Position numbers and translations under genes: made by a program
Shown: piece after piece, positions 34,432 through 45,158 of the stretch
Layout of the letters: every line of letters begins with the position of its first letter
Position numbering within the stretch: position 1 is the stretch's first letter
Origin: Stenotrophomonas sp. SY1
GTDB lineage: Bacteria > Pseudomonadota > Gammaproteobacteria > Xanthomonadales > Xanthomonadaceae
DNA length: 64,000 nt
Reading direction: 5' to 3'
Assembly (NCBI RefSeq): GCF_021202945.1
Contig: NZ_JAJOYR010000001.1
Location: 992,001-1,056,000 of the forward strand
The notes under the pieces: model-generated
What the model saw: only the letters and a program-made list of their open reading frames with translations
Told to the model about the DNA's origin: nothing
Databases searched by the model: none

Positions 34432-37062
34432 GTGAGTGGATGCAGATTGATCTTGGCGCCTCACCATGCACTCGGGCAGCTCGCACGTGCCCCGGCAGTG
34501 GTTGCGCCGGTGGCATATGCACTGATCGTTGGCATGGCGTGTGCGGATCGTGCCCGCGCCGAGCCGGTATCCAATCTTGGCGAGCAGGCATTGCTGGCCA
34601 AGGACGAGGCGCAGCACCCGGCGCCACCGGAGCTGGCCGATTTCAATCCTGGCTTCCTGTCCGGCCAGGCGCGCAAGGTGGATCTTTCGGCATTCCGCGA
34701 CGGCAACCCGATGGTCGCCGGCAGCTATCGTGTGGACGTCTATGTCAACGGCGCCTGGCAGGGCCGTCGCGACCTGGAATTCAGGGCCGATGCGCTGGGC
34801 CGCATCGACGCGTGCATGAGCCTGGCGTTGTTGGAGGAGCTCGGCGTGGACAGCAATCTGGTCCTGGCCCAGCAAGCTGCAGAGGTAACCGCATTGGGCA
34901 TTGATGCCTGCATTTCGGTGCAGCGGCGGGTGGCGCACGCCTTTGGCATGTACGAGAGCGGCAACCTGCGCTACGACCTGAGCATCCCGCAGGCATTCAT
35001 GCGGCGCCAGGCGCGTGGTTATGTCAATCCGACGCTGTGGGACCGTGGCATCAATGCAGGCTTTGTCAGCTACAGCTTCAACGCGGTGGACAGTGACAAC
35101 CGCCTGCCTGCCGGTGCGCGCAATCGCAACGCCTATCTCGGATTGAATGCCGGTCTGAACCTGGGGGGTTGGCAGTTTCGTCACGACTCCAATGTCACCT
35201 GGAACGACGGTGATGGGCGGCATTGGCAGGGCATTGCCACCTATGCGCAACGTGGGATTGCTTCCGTGCAGGGCATGTTGACCCTGGGTGAGGCCTATAC
35301 CAACGGCGAGCTGTTCGATTCGATCGGCTATCGCGGTGTGAGTCTGGCCACGGATGAGCGCATGCGGCCCGACTCCCAGCGCGGCTATGCGCCGGTGGTG
35401 CGCGGCATTGCCGAAACCAACGCCAAGGTGGAGATCCGCCAGAACCAGCAGCTGATCTACTCGGGCACCGTATCACCGGGCAGCTTCGTCATTGATGACC
35501 TGTATCCCACCGGTTATGGCGGCGACCTGGACGTTACCGTGATCGAGGCCGATGGTCGTCGTCGCGCATTCGAGGTGCCGTTCGGCTCGGTCGCGCAGAT
35601 GCTGCGTGCGGGCGTGTCGCGTTATGCCATCACTGCCGGCCAGGTGCGTAGCGATCAGTTCGATGACAACCCGTGGCTGCTGCAAGCCACGTATCAGCGC
35701 GGCATCGGCAATCAACTCACCCTGTACGGCGGCGGCGTGGCCAGTGATGGCTATGCCGCATTGCTGTATGGCGCTGGCCTGGCAACGTCGTGGGGTGCCT
35801 TTGCTGCCGACGTCACCCATGCACGTACTGAATTGCCCAGCCTGGGCAGCCGCCAGGGTGCCAGCGTGCGCTTGAGTTACAGCCATCTCATCGGGGAAAC
35901 CGGTACCAACCTGACGGTGGCGGCGTATCGCTATTCGACCAGTGGCTTTTACAGCCTGCAGGATGCGTTGTACGCACGCGATGCATTGGCGCGCGGCACC
36001 GATGCGGACATCGGTCGCCAGCGCAGCCAGTTCCAGTTGACCGTCAACCAGCCGCTCGGGCTGCGCTGGGGGTCGTTGTATGTCACCGGGTCGGTACGCG
36101 ACTTCTACGACCTGGACGGGACCAGCAAGCAGTACCAGATTGGTTACAACAACGCCTGGCGTTCGCTCAACTACGGCTTCTCGGCGATCCGCAGTGAAGA
36201 CGGCGCGCTGGGCCGCCCGGACACCGAGTACCTGCTGTCGATGAGCATCCCGCTGGGGCGCGGCACGAGCCCGTTGGCCTTCAGCTTCGACGTGGGTGCG
36301 CGGGATAGGGGCGGTTACGACAACAGCCGTATTGGTGTCACCGGTTCGGCAGGCAAGGACAACAATTTCAGTTACGGCATGACCCTGTCGGACTCGCGTG
36401 ACGGTGGCGGCACCGTGGTCGGTAACGCCGAGTATCGCAGTCGCCATGCCGCACTCAATGGTTCCTACAGCCACTCCAGCGACTTCCGTCAGGCATCGGT
36501 GGGTGCAATTGGCAGCGTGGTGGTGCACCCGGGCGGCATGACGCTTACCCCGGAGCGCGGCGAGACGATGGTGCTGGTCGAAGCACCCGGCGCGCGTGAT
36601 GCGCGCGTGTCCAATGCCTCCGGGTTGCGCATCGATGGTGATGGTTATGCCGTGGTTCCTTATGTATCGCCGTACCGGCTCAACACCGTGACGCTGGACC
36701 CGGAGGGCATGTCACATGACGTGGAGCTGGAGAGCAGCAGCCAGTCCATAGCGCCGTATGCCGGCGCCATCAGTTACCTGCGCTTTGATACGCGCAAGGG
36801 CCGTGCGCTGCTGATCCAGGTGCGTAGCGGCAACGGTGAGACGTTGCCGTTCGGTGCCCAGGTGCGCGACGCAGCAGGGCAGTCGGTCGGCATGGTTGGC
36901 CAGGGCGGGCGTCTGTATGTGCGCACCGCGCACGATATCGGCCACCTGCAGGTTGAATGGGGTACTGGCGCGGACCAGCGCTGCGGCGTGGATTATCAGG
37001 TGCCGACGGGTGCGGCCGAAGGGCAGACGGGCATGGTTCTTGTGGAGGCAGCATGTCGATGA
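34432..37062 (+). CDS. Outer-membrane fimbrial usher (FimD-like)
   Basis: An 876-residue usher. After the signal (ending near ADRARA) the N-terminal chaperone-binding domain has FNPGFL and VDVYVNG. The 24-strand barrel with plug (middle domain around 215-650) and two C-terminal domains follow. The end CGVDYQVP...GMVLVEAACR is characteristic. The start is a GTG behind AAAGGAAA. It assembles the pilus outside the cell. Confidence 0.93.
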   Translation: MSGCRLILAPHHALGQLARAPAVVAPVAYALIVGMACADRARAEPVSNLGEQALLAKDEAQHPAPPELADFNPGFLSGQARKVDLSAFRDGNPMVAGSYRVDVYVNGAWQGRRDLEFRADALGRIDACMSLALLEELGVDSNLVLAQQAAEVTALGIDACISVQRRVAHAFGMYESGNLRYDLSIPQAFMRRQARGYVNPTLWDRGINAGFVSYSFNAVDSDNRLPAGARNRNAYLGLNAGLNLGGWQFRHDSNVTWNDGDGRHWQGIATYAQRGIASVQGMLTLGEAYTNGELFDSIGYRGVSLATDERMRPDSQRGYAPVVRGIAETNAKVEIRQNQQLIYSGTVSPGSFVIDDLYPTGYGGDLDVTVIEADGRRRAFEVPFGSVAQMLRAGVSRYAITAGQVRSDQFDDNPWLLQATYQRGIGNQLTLYGGGVASDGYAALLYGAGLATSWGAFAADVTHARTELPSLGSRQGASVRLSYSHLIGETGTNLTVAAYRYSTSGFYSLQDALYARDALARGTDADIGRQRSQFQLTVNQPLGLRWGSLYVTGSVRDFYDLDGTSKQYQIGYNNAWRSLNYGFSAIRSEDGALGRPDTEYLLSMSIPLGRGTSPLAFSFDVGARDRGGYDNSRIGVTGSAGKDNNFSYGMTLSDSRDGGGTVVGNAEYRSRHAALNGSYSHSSDFRQASVGAIGSVVVHPGGMTLTPERGETMVLVEAPGARDARVSNASGLRIDGDGYAVVPYVSPYRLNTVTLDPEGMSHDVELESSSQSIAPYAGAISYLRFDTRKGRALLIQVRSGNGETLPFGAQVRDAAGQSVGMVGQGGRLYVRTAHDIGHLQVEWGTGADQRCGVDYQVPTGAAEGQTGMVLVEAACR

Positions 37063-38090
37063 TTGCGTCATTCCAGAATAGAAAGCTTCTGCTGCTGTTC
37101 CTGTTGGGAATGCTCGGTGTTTGGAGCGAAGCTGCGATGGCCCGGTGCGTCAGACCCACGGGCCTGATGCCGAGATTCGAACCTTTGGATCATGCCGACC
37201 ACGCGATAGTGACGTCCGCCATGCGCGTGGGGGATGTGATCAGGCGCTACGACTTCCGGTGGTTGCTTAATCCGGTTTCATCGAGTTGCGATAGCGGCGG
37301 GGGCTACCTGGCTGCCCGGTACAGCAGCGCGCTGCAACAGGTGCCGGTCGCAGGCTTTGCCAATGTCTTTCCCACAGCGGTACAAGGTGTTGGTGTTCGT
37401 CTCTCCATCGATGGGACACGGGTATCTGGAAATCTTCCGCTGACACATACACTGCGAGCATTTGAAACGCTCGTTGTTACTGGCAGAACCATCTCGCTTG
37501 AGCTCGTAAAGACCGCCGAGACTACTGGTAGCGGGAAGATTGCACTTAGCGGTGCGTTTTTCCATGTGTACTTCGATGGGAATGGTTCGAGTGGCGCGTT
37601 TACGATTGGACAGTTCGACGGAAGTGGCATCGTCGTGGGAAGTACGACTTGCTCGGTACACAGCAATAGTCGCTCCATCGCCGTTGACCTTGGCTCGGTG
37701 AAAAAGTCTTCATTTTCCGGGGTTGGAACACGCAGCGTGAATCGTGACTTCAATGTCGAGCTGGCCTGTCAGGGAGTGGCGAACGGCAGCTTCCAGAGCA
37801 GTATTGGAATTCGATTGGATGCCGCGCAGGATCCTTCCAATCGCGCAGGGGTACTGGCCCTTTCCCAAGGTGCCGGCAGTGCAACCGGCATCGGTATCGA
37901 ACTGGTTCGACGCGAGGGTACCGCCGAAGGAACAGTGACCTTCGGAAACACCATTGCCCTGGGCCGGCCAACCGCAGGCAACAACACATTGGCCTTGCCA
38001 CTGCGCGCACGTTACATCCAGACCCAGGCTGGTCCCGTGGGGGCCGGTACGGCGAACGGAACGGCTACCTTCACGATTACGTACAACTGA
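37053..38090 (+). CDS. Pilus tip adhesin (two-domain fimbrial protein)
   Basis: A 345-residue product. A signal peptide (about 1-30) is followed by a lectin-like N-terminal part of unknown specificity (about 31-195). The C-terminal pilin domain (about 196-345) has CSV...ELACQG and ends in GTATFTITYN, the beta-zipper. The ATG overlaps the usher stop codon, with GGAGG in front. The middle (37340-37720) has clearly lower GC and less biased codons than the rest of the operon, as expected for a fast-changing receptor-binding domain or a replaced one. Confidence 0.82.
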   Translation: MSMIASFQNRKLLLLFLLGMLGVWSEAAMARCVRPTGLMPRFEPLDHADHAIVTSAMRVGDVIRRYDFRWLLNPVSSSCDSGGGYLAARYSSALQQVPVAGFANVFPTAVQGVGVRLSIDGTRVSGNLPLTHTLRAFETLVVTGRTISLELVKTAETTGSGKIALSGAFFHVYFDGNGSSGAFTIGQFDGSGIVVGSTTCSVHSNSRSIAVDLGSVKKSSFSGVGTRSVNRDFNVELACQGVANGSFQSSIGIRLDAAQDPSNRAGVLALSQGAGSATGIGIELVRREGTAEGTVTFGNTIALGRPTAGNNTLALPLRARYIQTQAGPVGAGTANGTATFTITYN

Positions 38091-38213
38091 AGCAGGGCGG
38101 GTCGGCCACCTGGGACCGTGCCGGACGCAACCGTACCCGGCCGTCCTGACTGTGATGGCGGCCCTGCTTTGCATCGTTCTAGAATGCGGCCTTGTCAGCA
38201 AGGGGCGTAGTGC

Positions 38214-38999
38214 ATGGGGATGCATGTCAACGATCGTTGTATCAATTGTGATCGCGCCGTTGGCGGTCCCGAGCAGAAGTTCTGCCCGAACTGCGGCCAG
38301 CCCACGCCGGTGCATCGCATCGATTGGCATTTCCTCGGCCATGAGCTGGAGCACAGCGTGCTGCACATGGACCGGGGCATCCTGTACTCACTCAAGCAGC
38401 TGATGTTGCGGCCGGGCACGTTGCTGCGCGACTACATCGAAGGACGCCGTGGCAACCAGGTCAAGCCGTTGCTGCTGATCACCATGATGGCGGCCGCGGT
38501 GCTGCTGCTGAACCGGCTCGTCACCGGTGGCGGAATGATCGATGCCGGGGCCTCGGACGTAATGCTGGGGGGGCAGGCGTTGCCTGCCGATCTGGTGCCG
38601 TTGATGGCGGCCTATCACGCGGTGAGTGCCTGGGTGGACGCCCACTTTGCCGCGTTCACGTTGATGCTGCTGCCGATCGAAGCGCTGGTGTTCTGGGGCG
38701 TGTTCCACCGCTACAGCAGGCTGAACTACCCGGAGTGGTTGGTGATCATCACTCTGTTGACCGTGCAGACCTTCGTGATCTGGTTGGTGCTGATGCTGCT
38801 GCACCGCTGGCTTCCACTGGCCCATGCGCTGGCCGGGGTGCTGGGCATGATCTACGGCGCCGCTTCGCTGGTGCAGTTCTTCCAGGACTGTTCTGCCTGG
38901 TCGACGATATGGCGGGCTGTGATCGGGTTTCTGATCTTTTCGGCGTTCAGCATGGTTGCGGTACTTGTCGCAACGCTGGTGGTGATGCGGGTGGGGTGA
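38214..38999 (+). CDS. DUF3667 family membrane protein
   Basis: A 261-residue protein. A zinc ribbon at the N-terminus (CINC...CPNC, residues about 9-29) precedes a stretch with DYIEGRRGNQVKPLLLITM and three or four transmembrane helices. That combination matches the DUF3667 family, whose function is unknown. The ATG at 38214 has AGGGG in front; another ATG two codons later is possible. It stands alone between the pilus operon and a convergent permease. Confidence 0.75.
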   Translation: MGMHVNDRCINCDRAVGGPEQKFCPNCGQPTPVHRIDWHFLGHELEHSVLHMDRGILYSLKQLMLRPGTLLRDYIEGRRGNQVKPLLLITMMAAAVLLLNRLVTGGGMIDAGASDVMLGGQALPADLVPLMAAYHAVSAWVDAHFAAFTLMLLPIEALVFWGVFHRYSRLNYPEWLVIITLLTVQTFVIWLVLMLLHRWLPLAHALAGVLGMIYGAASLVQFFQDCSAWSTIWRAVIGFLIFSAFSMVAVLVATLVVMRVG

Positions 39000-39019
39000 G
39001 CCACCCGCGTTGGGCGCGG

Positions 39020-40336
<1,317 letters not shown>

Positions 40337-40370
40337 GGGGAATTCCGACGTGCAGGAGATGCGGGCCGTC

Positions 40371-40531
40371 CCTTCTCCCGCACGCGGGAGAAGGTGCCCC
40401 GAGGGGGCGGATGAGGGGGAGCTTCACCCGATCCTCAGCTCTTCAAGCCTTTTGACTGATGCAAGCGATGCTGGTTTCTCCGCGCAGAGCTTGCCCTCAC
40501 CCCAACCCCTCTCCCGTACACGGGAGAGGGG
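40371..40531. repeat. Composite of two inverted palindromes
   Basis: Two 11-bp hairpins (40371-40394, CCTTCTCCCGC/GCGGGAGAAGG; 40506-40531, CCCCTCTCCCG/CGGGAGAGGGG) face each other. Their flanks GGATGAGGG and CCCTCACCC are also inverted. This kind of C-rich repeat is common between genes in Xanthomonadaceae. It fills the gap between the permease and ettA. Confidence 0.6.
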
Positions 40532-40565
40532 CTCAAACGGCGGCCACGCAATCTGGTGGCACCGC

Positions 40566-40598
40566 CAAAAGCAGACGGCCGCACTGGGCGGCCGTCTG
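40566..40598 (-). terminator. Terminator of ettA
   Basis: An 11-bp perfect stem (CAGACGGCCGC / GCGGCCGTCTG, loop CCAGT on the minus strand) followed on that strand by CTTTTGG, eight bases past the ettA stop. Confidence 0.75.
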
Positions 40599-40605
40599 TC
40601 GGGTA

Positions 40606-42270
40606 TTACTTCAACGCCTTGAACCGCAGGCGCTTCGGACCGGCATCGTCGCCCAGGCGACGCTTTTTGTCCTCTTCGTACTCGCGGTAGTTGCCCTGGA
40701 AGAACTCCACGTGCGAGTCGCCTTCGAAAGCGATGATGTGCGTGGCGATGCGGTCCAGGAACCAGCGGTCATGCGAGATGACGAACGTGTTGCCCGGGAA
40801 CTCCAGCAGCGCGTCTTCCAGCGCACGCAGGGTTTCGATGTCCAGGTCGTTGGACGGTTCGTCGAGCAGCAGCACATTGCCACCCTGCAGCAGGGTCTTG
40901 GCCATGTGCAGGCGGCCACGCTCACCACCGGACAGCGAGCCGACCAGCTTCTGCTGGTCCTGGCCCTTGAAGTTGAAGCGGCCGATGTAGGCGCGCGACT
41001 GGATCTCCACACCGTTGATGTTGAGGATGTCCAGGCCGCCAGCGATTTCCTGGAACACATTGTGGTTGCCAGTCAGCGCGTCGCGGCTCTGGTCCACGTA
41101 CGACAGCTTGACGGTCGGGCCGACCACGATCTCGCCCGAATCCGGCTTTTCCTGGCCGGTGATCATCTTGAACAGGGTCGACTTACCGGCACCGTTCGGG
41201 CCGATGATGCCGACGATGGCACCCGGCGGAATGATCATCGACAGGTTGTCGATCAACAGGCGGTCGCCGAACTTCTTGGAGACGTTCTTGAACTCCATCA
41301 CCGAGTTGCCCAGGCGCTCGCCCGGCGGGATGAAGATTTCGTTGGTCTCGTTGCGCTTCTGGTAGTCAACGCTCTGCAGTTCTTCCAGGCGGGCCAGACG
41401 GGCCTTGCCCTTGGTGCGGCCACCCTTGGCGTTCTGGCGCGACCACTCCAGTTCCTTCTGGATCGCCTTCTGGCGGGCCTTTTCCTGGTTGTCTTCCTGC
41501 TTCAGGCGCTCGTCCTTCTGCATCAACCATTCGGTGTAGTTGCCCTTCCACGGAATGCCGCGACCGCGGTCCAGTTCCAGGATCCATTCGGCGGCGTTGT
41601 CCAGGAAGTAGCGATCATGGGTGACGGCCACCACGGTGCCGGTGTAGCGCGCCAGGAACTGCTCCAGCCATTCCACAGACTCGGCGTCCAGATGGTTGGT
41701 CGGTTCGTCGAGCAGCAGCATGTCCGGCTTCTGCAGCAGCAGGCGGCACAGCGCCACGCGGCGCTTCTCACCACCGGACAGGTTGCCGATCACCGCGTCC
41801 CACGGCGGCAGGCGCAGTGCGTCGGCGGCCACGTCCAGTTGGTTCTCCAGGGTGTGGGCATCGCCGGCGGCCAGGATGGCTTCCAGCCGCTCCTGTTCCT
41901 TTGCCAGTGCATCGAAGTCGGCGCCTTCCTCGGCATAGGCGTCGTAGATCTTGTCCAGCGCGGCCTGGGCCTGGAGCACTTCGCCCACGCCTTCCTCGAC
42001 CGCTTCACGCACGGTCTGGGCCGGGTCCAGACGCGGTTCCTGCTCCAGGTAGCCGACCTTGATGCCGGCCTGCGGGCGGGCCTCGCCCTCGAAATCGGTG
42101 TCCACGCCGGCCATGATCTTCAGGACGGTGGACTTGCCGGCGCCATTCAGGCCCAACAGGCCGATCTTGGCGCCCGGGAAGAACGACAGCGAGATGTCCT
42201 TGATGATCTGCCGCTTGGGCGGGACCACCTTGCTGACGCGGTTCATGGTGTAGATGTATTGCGAGGACAT
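40606..42270 (-). CDS. ettA: Energy-dependent translational throttle protein EttA
   Basis: A 554-residue ABC-F protein that binds the ribosomal E site and gates the first peptide bond according to the ATP/ADP ratio. It has two ABC domains with Walker A GLNGAGKS and GPNGAGKS, signatures LSGGE in both, and the linker/arm region typical of EttA. The length is within one residue of E. coli EttA. The start is the ATG at 42270 (MSSQYIYTMNRVSK), preceded by GGAG on the minus strand. Confidence 0.95.
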   Translation of the reverse strand: MSSQYIYTMNRVSKVVPPKRQIIKDISLSFFPGAKIGLLGLNGAGKSTVLKIMAGVDTDFEGEARPQAGIKVGYLEQEPRLDPAQTVREAVEEGVGEVLQAQAALDKIYDAYAEEGADFDALAKEQERLEAILAAGDAHTLENQLDVAADALRLPPWDAVIGNLSGGEKRRVALCRLLLQKPDMLLLDEPTNHLDAESVEWLEQFLARYTGTVVAVTHDRYFLDNAAEWILELDRGRGIPWKGNYTEWLMQKDERLKQEDNQEKARQKAIQKELEWSRQNAKGGRTKGKARLARLEELQSVDYQKRNETNEIFIPPGERLGNSVMEFKNVSKKFGDRLLIDNLSMIIPPGAIVGIIGPNGAGKSTLFKMITGQEKPDSGEIVVGPTVKLSYVDQSRDALTGNHNVFQEIAGGLDILNINGVEIQSRAYIGRFNFKGQDQQKLVGSLSGGERGRLHMAKTLLQGGNVLLLDEPSNDLDIETLRALEDALLEFPGNTFVISHDRWFLDRIATHIIAFEGDSHVEFFQGNYREYEEDKKRRLGDDAGPKRLRFKALK

Positions 42271-42510
42271 GAAGTCTCCGTAGCGCACGCCCGCGCCCGG
42301 TCCGGGGTGGACAGGGCCCAAGGCAAAAGGGAATGGACAATTATAGCCGCAAGCCCGGCGGGGCCGGCCTGCCGGGCCGGCTTGCTGATTTGTGAATGAG
42401 AACGTTGATTTGTGAAACAGAAAGGTTGGTAATCGTTTCCAGCCGGAATCCGTTCAGATCGCGTGAGCATGATGGAAGCCGAACCACCCACTCACCTGCG
42501 AGGCCACCGA

Positions 42511-42993
42511 ATGAAGACCAACCGCCTGATTGCCGCCGCGATGACTGCCTTGTTGGCCTTCGGTGCGGCTCCGGCCTTTGCAGCAGGTGACCGCGACGAT
42601 GACGATCGGGGCCGCCATGGCTGGGATGACCGGGGCAGGGGGCACGGCCACGGCCGTGGTCACGACCGCCACGACCACGATGACCGCCGCGAATGGCGCG
42701 ATGATCGCCGCCGCTACAACGCCGGCTACCGCGAGGGTTATCGCGATGCCCGCTACCAGGACCGCCGCTACTACGCCCCGCCGCCGCGCGTGGTGTACCG
42801 CCCGTACGGCTTCCAGCGCGGCCACCGCTACAGCAACTACTACGGCGGCCCGGTCTACGTGGTCAACGACTATGACCGTTACCACGTGCGCCGCCCGCCG
42901 CATGGTCACCGCTGGATCCGCGACGATCGCGGCAACATGCTGATGGTGGCCATTGCCACCGGCATCATCGCCGACATCGTGCTGCACCATTAA
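42511..42993 (+). CDS. RcnB-like periplasmic protein
   Basis: A 160-residue exported protein. The signal peptide ends near APAFAAG. A strongly charged His/Asp/Arg-rich stretch follows (about 22-80), then a short Tyr/Arg-rich RcnB-type core ([16 protein letters not shown]...[36 protein letters not shown], spread over residues 92-150) and a hydrophobic end. RcnB in E. coli tempers nickel/cobalt efflux. A metal role here is only suggested by the histidines. The ATG at 42511 is chosen for the signal peptide. Confidence 0.7.
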   Translation: MKTNRLIAAAMTALLAFGAAPAFAAGDRDDDDRGRHGWDDRGRGHGHGRGHDRHDHDDRREWRDDRRRYNAGYREGYRDARYQDRRYYAPPPRVVYRPYGFQRGHRYSNYYGGPVYVVNDYDRYHVRRPPHGHRWIRDDRGNMLMVAIATGIIADIVLHH

Positions 42994-43023
42994 GCAAGCC
43001 GGTTTGCAAGGTTCCAGGACAGC

Positions 43024-43047
43024 AAAGGCGCCCGAAAAGGCGCCTTT
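43024..43047 (+). terminator. Hairpin between the RcnB-like gene and glyA
   Basis: A perfect 9-bp stem AAAGGCGCC / GGCGCCTTT, 30 bases after the stop. The right arm supplies only three T, so it could act in both directions but weakly. Confidence 0.6.
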
Positions 43048-43118
43048 GCTGCTTCCGGGGCCCGGCCGATGGTTGCCGAAGCGACAATTCCGGCGCGGTA
43101 AGGGGCAGGGGGACCGGC

Positions 43119-43124
43119 TACAAT
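43119..43124 (+). promoter_or_regulatory. Possible -10 box of glyA
   Basis: TACAAT 34 bases before the glyA start; no good -35 box at the usual distance. Confidence 0.35.
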
Positions 43125-43157
43125 CGGCAGCTCCCTCGCCCCGTATCAGGAGCTGTG

Positions 43158-44411
43158 ATGTTCCCGCGTGATGCCCGTATCGAGTCCTACGACCCTGAGT
43201 TGGCCAAGGCCATTGCCGATGAAAGCCAGCGTCAGGAAGACCATGTCGAGCTGATTGCCAGCGAGAACTACGCCAGCCCGATGGTGATGGAAGCGCAGGG
43301 CAGCCAGCTGACCAACAAGTACGCCGAAGGCTACCCGGGCAAGCGCTATTACGGCGGTTGCGAGTACGTGGACGTGGCCGAGAAGCTGGCCATCGACCGC
43401 CTGAAGCAGCTGTTCGGCGCCGATTACGCCAACGTGCAGCCGCACAGCGGCTCGCAGGCCAACCAGGCCGTCTATTTCGCGCTGCTGCAGCCGGGCGATA
43501 CCATCCTGGGCATGAGCCTGGCCCACGGCGGCCACCTGACCCATGGTGCCAAGGTCAATGCCTCGGGCAAGATCTTCAATGCCGTCCAGTACGGCGTGAA
43601 CGAGCAGGGCCTGATCGACTATGACGAAGTCGAGCGCCTGGCCCTGGAGCACAAGCCGAAGATGGTCGTGGCTGGTTTCTCGGCCTATTCGCAGATCGTC
43701 GACTGGGCGCGCTTCCGCGCCATAGCCGACAAGGTCGGTGCCTACCTGTTCGTGGACATGGCGCACGTGGCCGGCCTGGTCGCCGCCGGCGTCTACCCGA
43801 ACCCGATCGAACACGCCCACGTGGTGACCTCCACCACCCACAAGACCCTGCGCGGTCCGCGTGGCGGCATCATCATCGCCAAGGGCGCGGGTGAGGAAAT
43901 CGAGAAGAAGCTGCAGTCGATCGTGTTCCCGGGCATCCAGGGCGGTCCGCTGATGCACGTCATCGCGGCCAAGGCGGTGGCCTTCAAGGAAGCACTGGAG
44001 CCGGAATTCAAGGCTTACCAGGAGCAGGTGGTCAAGAACGCCCAGGCAATGGCCACCACGCTGATCGCGCGCGGCTACAAGATCGTCTCCGGCGGCACCC
44101 AGAACCATCTGATGCTGGTGGACATGATCGGCAAGGACGTGTCCGGCAAGGACGCGGAAGCCGCGCTGGGCAAGGCCCACATCACCGTCAACAAGAACTC
44201 GGTGCCGAACGACCCGCGTTCGCCGTTCGTGACCTCGGGCCTGCGCCTGGGCACCCCGGCCATCACCACCCGCGGCTACAAGGAAGCCGATTGCGTGGCG
44301 CTGGCCAACTGGATTGCCGACGTGCTGGACAATCCGGGCGATGAGAACGTCATTGCCGGCGTGCGTGAAAACGTCACCCTGCAGTGCCGTCAGTACCCGG
44401 TTTACGGTTGA
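43158..44411 (+). CDS. glyA: Serine hydroxymethyltransferase
   Basis: A 417-residue PLP enzyme interconverting serine plus tetrahydrofolate with glycine plus 5,10-methylene-THF. It has LIASENYAS, the [18 protein letters not shown] region and the PLP lysine in [15 protein letters not shown]. The length is exactly typical. The ATG at 43158 directly follows a GTG that could also serve as start; AGGAG precedes both. Confidence 0.97.
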   Translation: MFPRDARIESYDPELAKAIADESQRQEDHVELIASENYASPMVMEAQGSQLTNKYAEGYPGKRYYGGCEYVDVAEKLAIDRLKQLFGADYANVQPHSGSQANQAVYFALLQPGDTILGMSLAHGGHLTHGAKVNASGKIFNAVQYGVNEQGLIDYDEVERLALEHKPKMVVAGFSAYSQIVDWARFRAIADKVGAYLFVDMAHVAGLVAAGVYPNPIEHAHVVTSTTHKTLRGPRGGIIIAKGAGEEIEKKLQSIVFPGIQGGPLMHVIAAKAVAFKEALEPEFKAYQEQVVKNAQAMATTLIARGYKIVSGGTQNHLMLVDMIGKDVSGKDAEAALGKAHITVNKNSVPNDPRSPFVTSGLRLGTPAITTRGYKEADCVALANWIADVLDNPGDENVIAGVRENVTLQCRQYPVYG

Positions 44412-44417
44412 CGGTTT

Positions 44418-44446
44418 ACCGGTGCCGGCCATGTGCAGGCACCGGT
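44418..44446 (+). terminator. First hairpin after glyA
   Basis: A perfect 9-bp stem ACCGGTGCC / GGCACCGGT with an 11-base loop, 7 bases after the stop codon. No T tract. Confidence 0.4.
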
Positions 44447-44478
44447 TCGTTGAAGTGATCGCCACTGTGATGGTGGCC

Positions 44479-44520
44479 AAACCCCGGGCCGGGCAGCCTT
44501 GCTCCATCCCGGGGTTTGCT
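44479..44520 (+). terminator. Second hairpin after glyA
   Basis: A perfect 10-bp stem AAACCCCGGG / CCCGGGGTTT around a 19-base loop, followed by GCTGT. It lies between glyA and nrdR. Confidence 0.5.
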
Positions 44521-44582
44521 GTATCTGCGTTGTAGTATTTCCCGCGCCGTGTTGTCGGCGCCCGATGTTCAAGGCGAGATAG

Positions 44583-45116
44583 ATGCACTGCCCGTTCTGC
44601 CAACACACCGATACCCGCGTCATCGATTCGCGCGTTTCCGAAGATGGCGCGACCATCCGCCGCCGACGCGGTTGCGAAGCGTGTGGCGAGCGGTTCAGCA
44701 CGCTGGAAACCATCGAGCTGAAGCTGCCGGTCATCATCAAGAGCGATGGTGGTCGCGAAGCCTTCGACGCGCGCAAGCTGCGGGTGGGCTTTGACCGCGC
44801 GTTGCAGAAGCGGCCGGTGTCGGAAGAGCGTATTGAAGCGGCGGTGCGCGCGGTGGTCCATCAGCTGCGCATGTGCGGTGAACGCGAGGTGCCATCGATC
44901 AAGGTGGGTGGCTTCGTGATGGACGAACTGCGCAAGCTCGATCACGTTGGTTATGTGCGTTTCGCCTCGGTGTACCGCAGCTTCGAGGATGTGGCCGATT
45001 TCCGCGACGAGATCGAGAAGCTCGAGCGCGATCAGTCGGCCGATGACGGCCAGTTGCCGCTATTGAATGCGGCTGAAGCACCGGATGGCAAGGTGGCAAA
45101 GCCGGCAAGGCGGTAA
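44583..45116 (+). CDS. nrdR: Transcriptional repressor NrdR
   Basis: A 177-residue repressor of ribonucleotide reductase genes. The zinc ribbon is CPFC...CEAC (residues 3-6 and 31-34), followed by an ATP-cone domain (about 49-139, starting [24 protein letters not shown]) that senses ATP/dATP. It begins 171 bases after glyA; in gammaproteobacteria it often precedes ribD, as here, with two genes between. The C-terminal 30 residues are a variable extension. Confidence 0.96.
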   Translation: MHCPFCQHTDTRVIDSRVSEDGATIRRRRGCEACGERFSTLETIELKLPVIIKSDGGREAFDARKLRVGFDRALQKRPVSEERIEAAVRAVVHQLRMCGEREVPSIKVGGFVMDELRKLDHVGYVRFASVYRSFEDVADFRDEIEKLERDQSADDGQLPLLNAAEAPDGKVAKPARR

Positions 45117-45158
45117 CACCGCGCTTGCCGCAGCGCGTAGCTTCATGGAGACGAAGTG

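Noticed and set aside
40459..42399. A 646-codon plus-strand frame opposite ettA
   Set aside because: It looks smoother than most antisense frames, but ettA carries both ABC domains with perfect motifs, so this is a shadow.
42994..43157. A riboswitch in front of glyA
   Set aside because: Glycine, THF and SAM aptamer signatures were looked for and not found; only a hairpin and a TACAAT are present.
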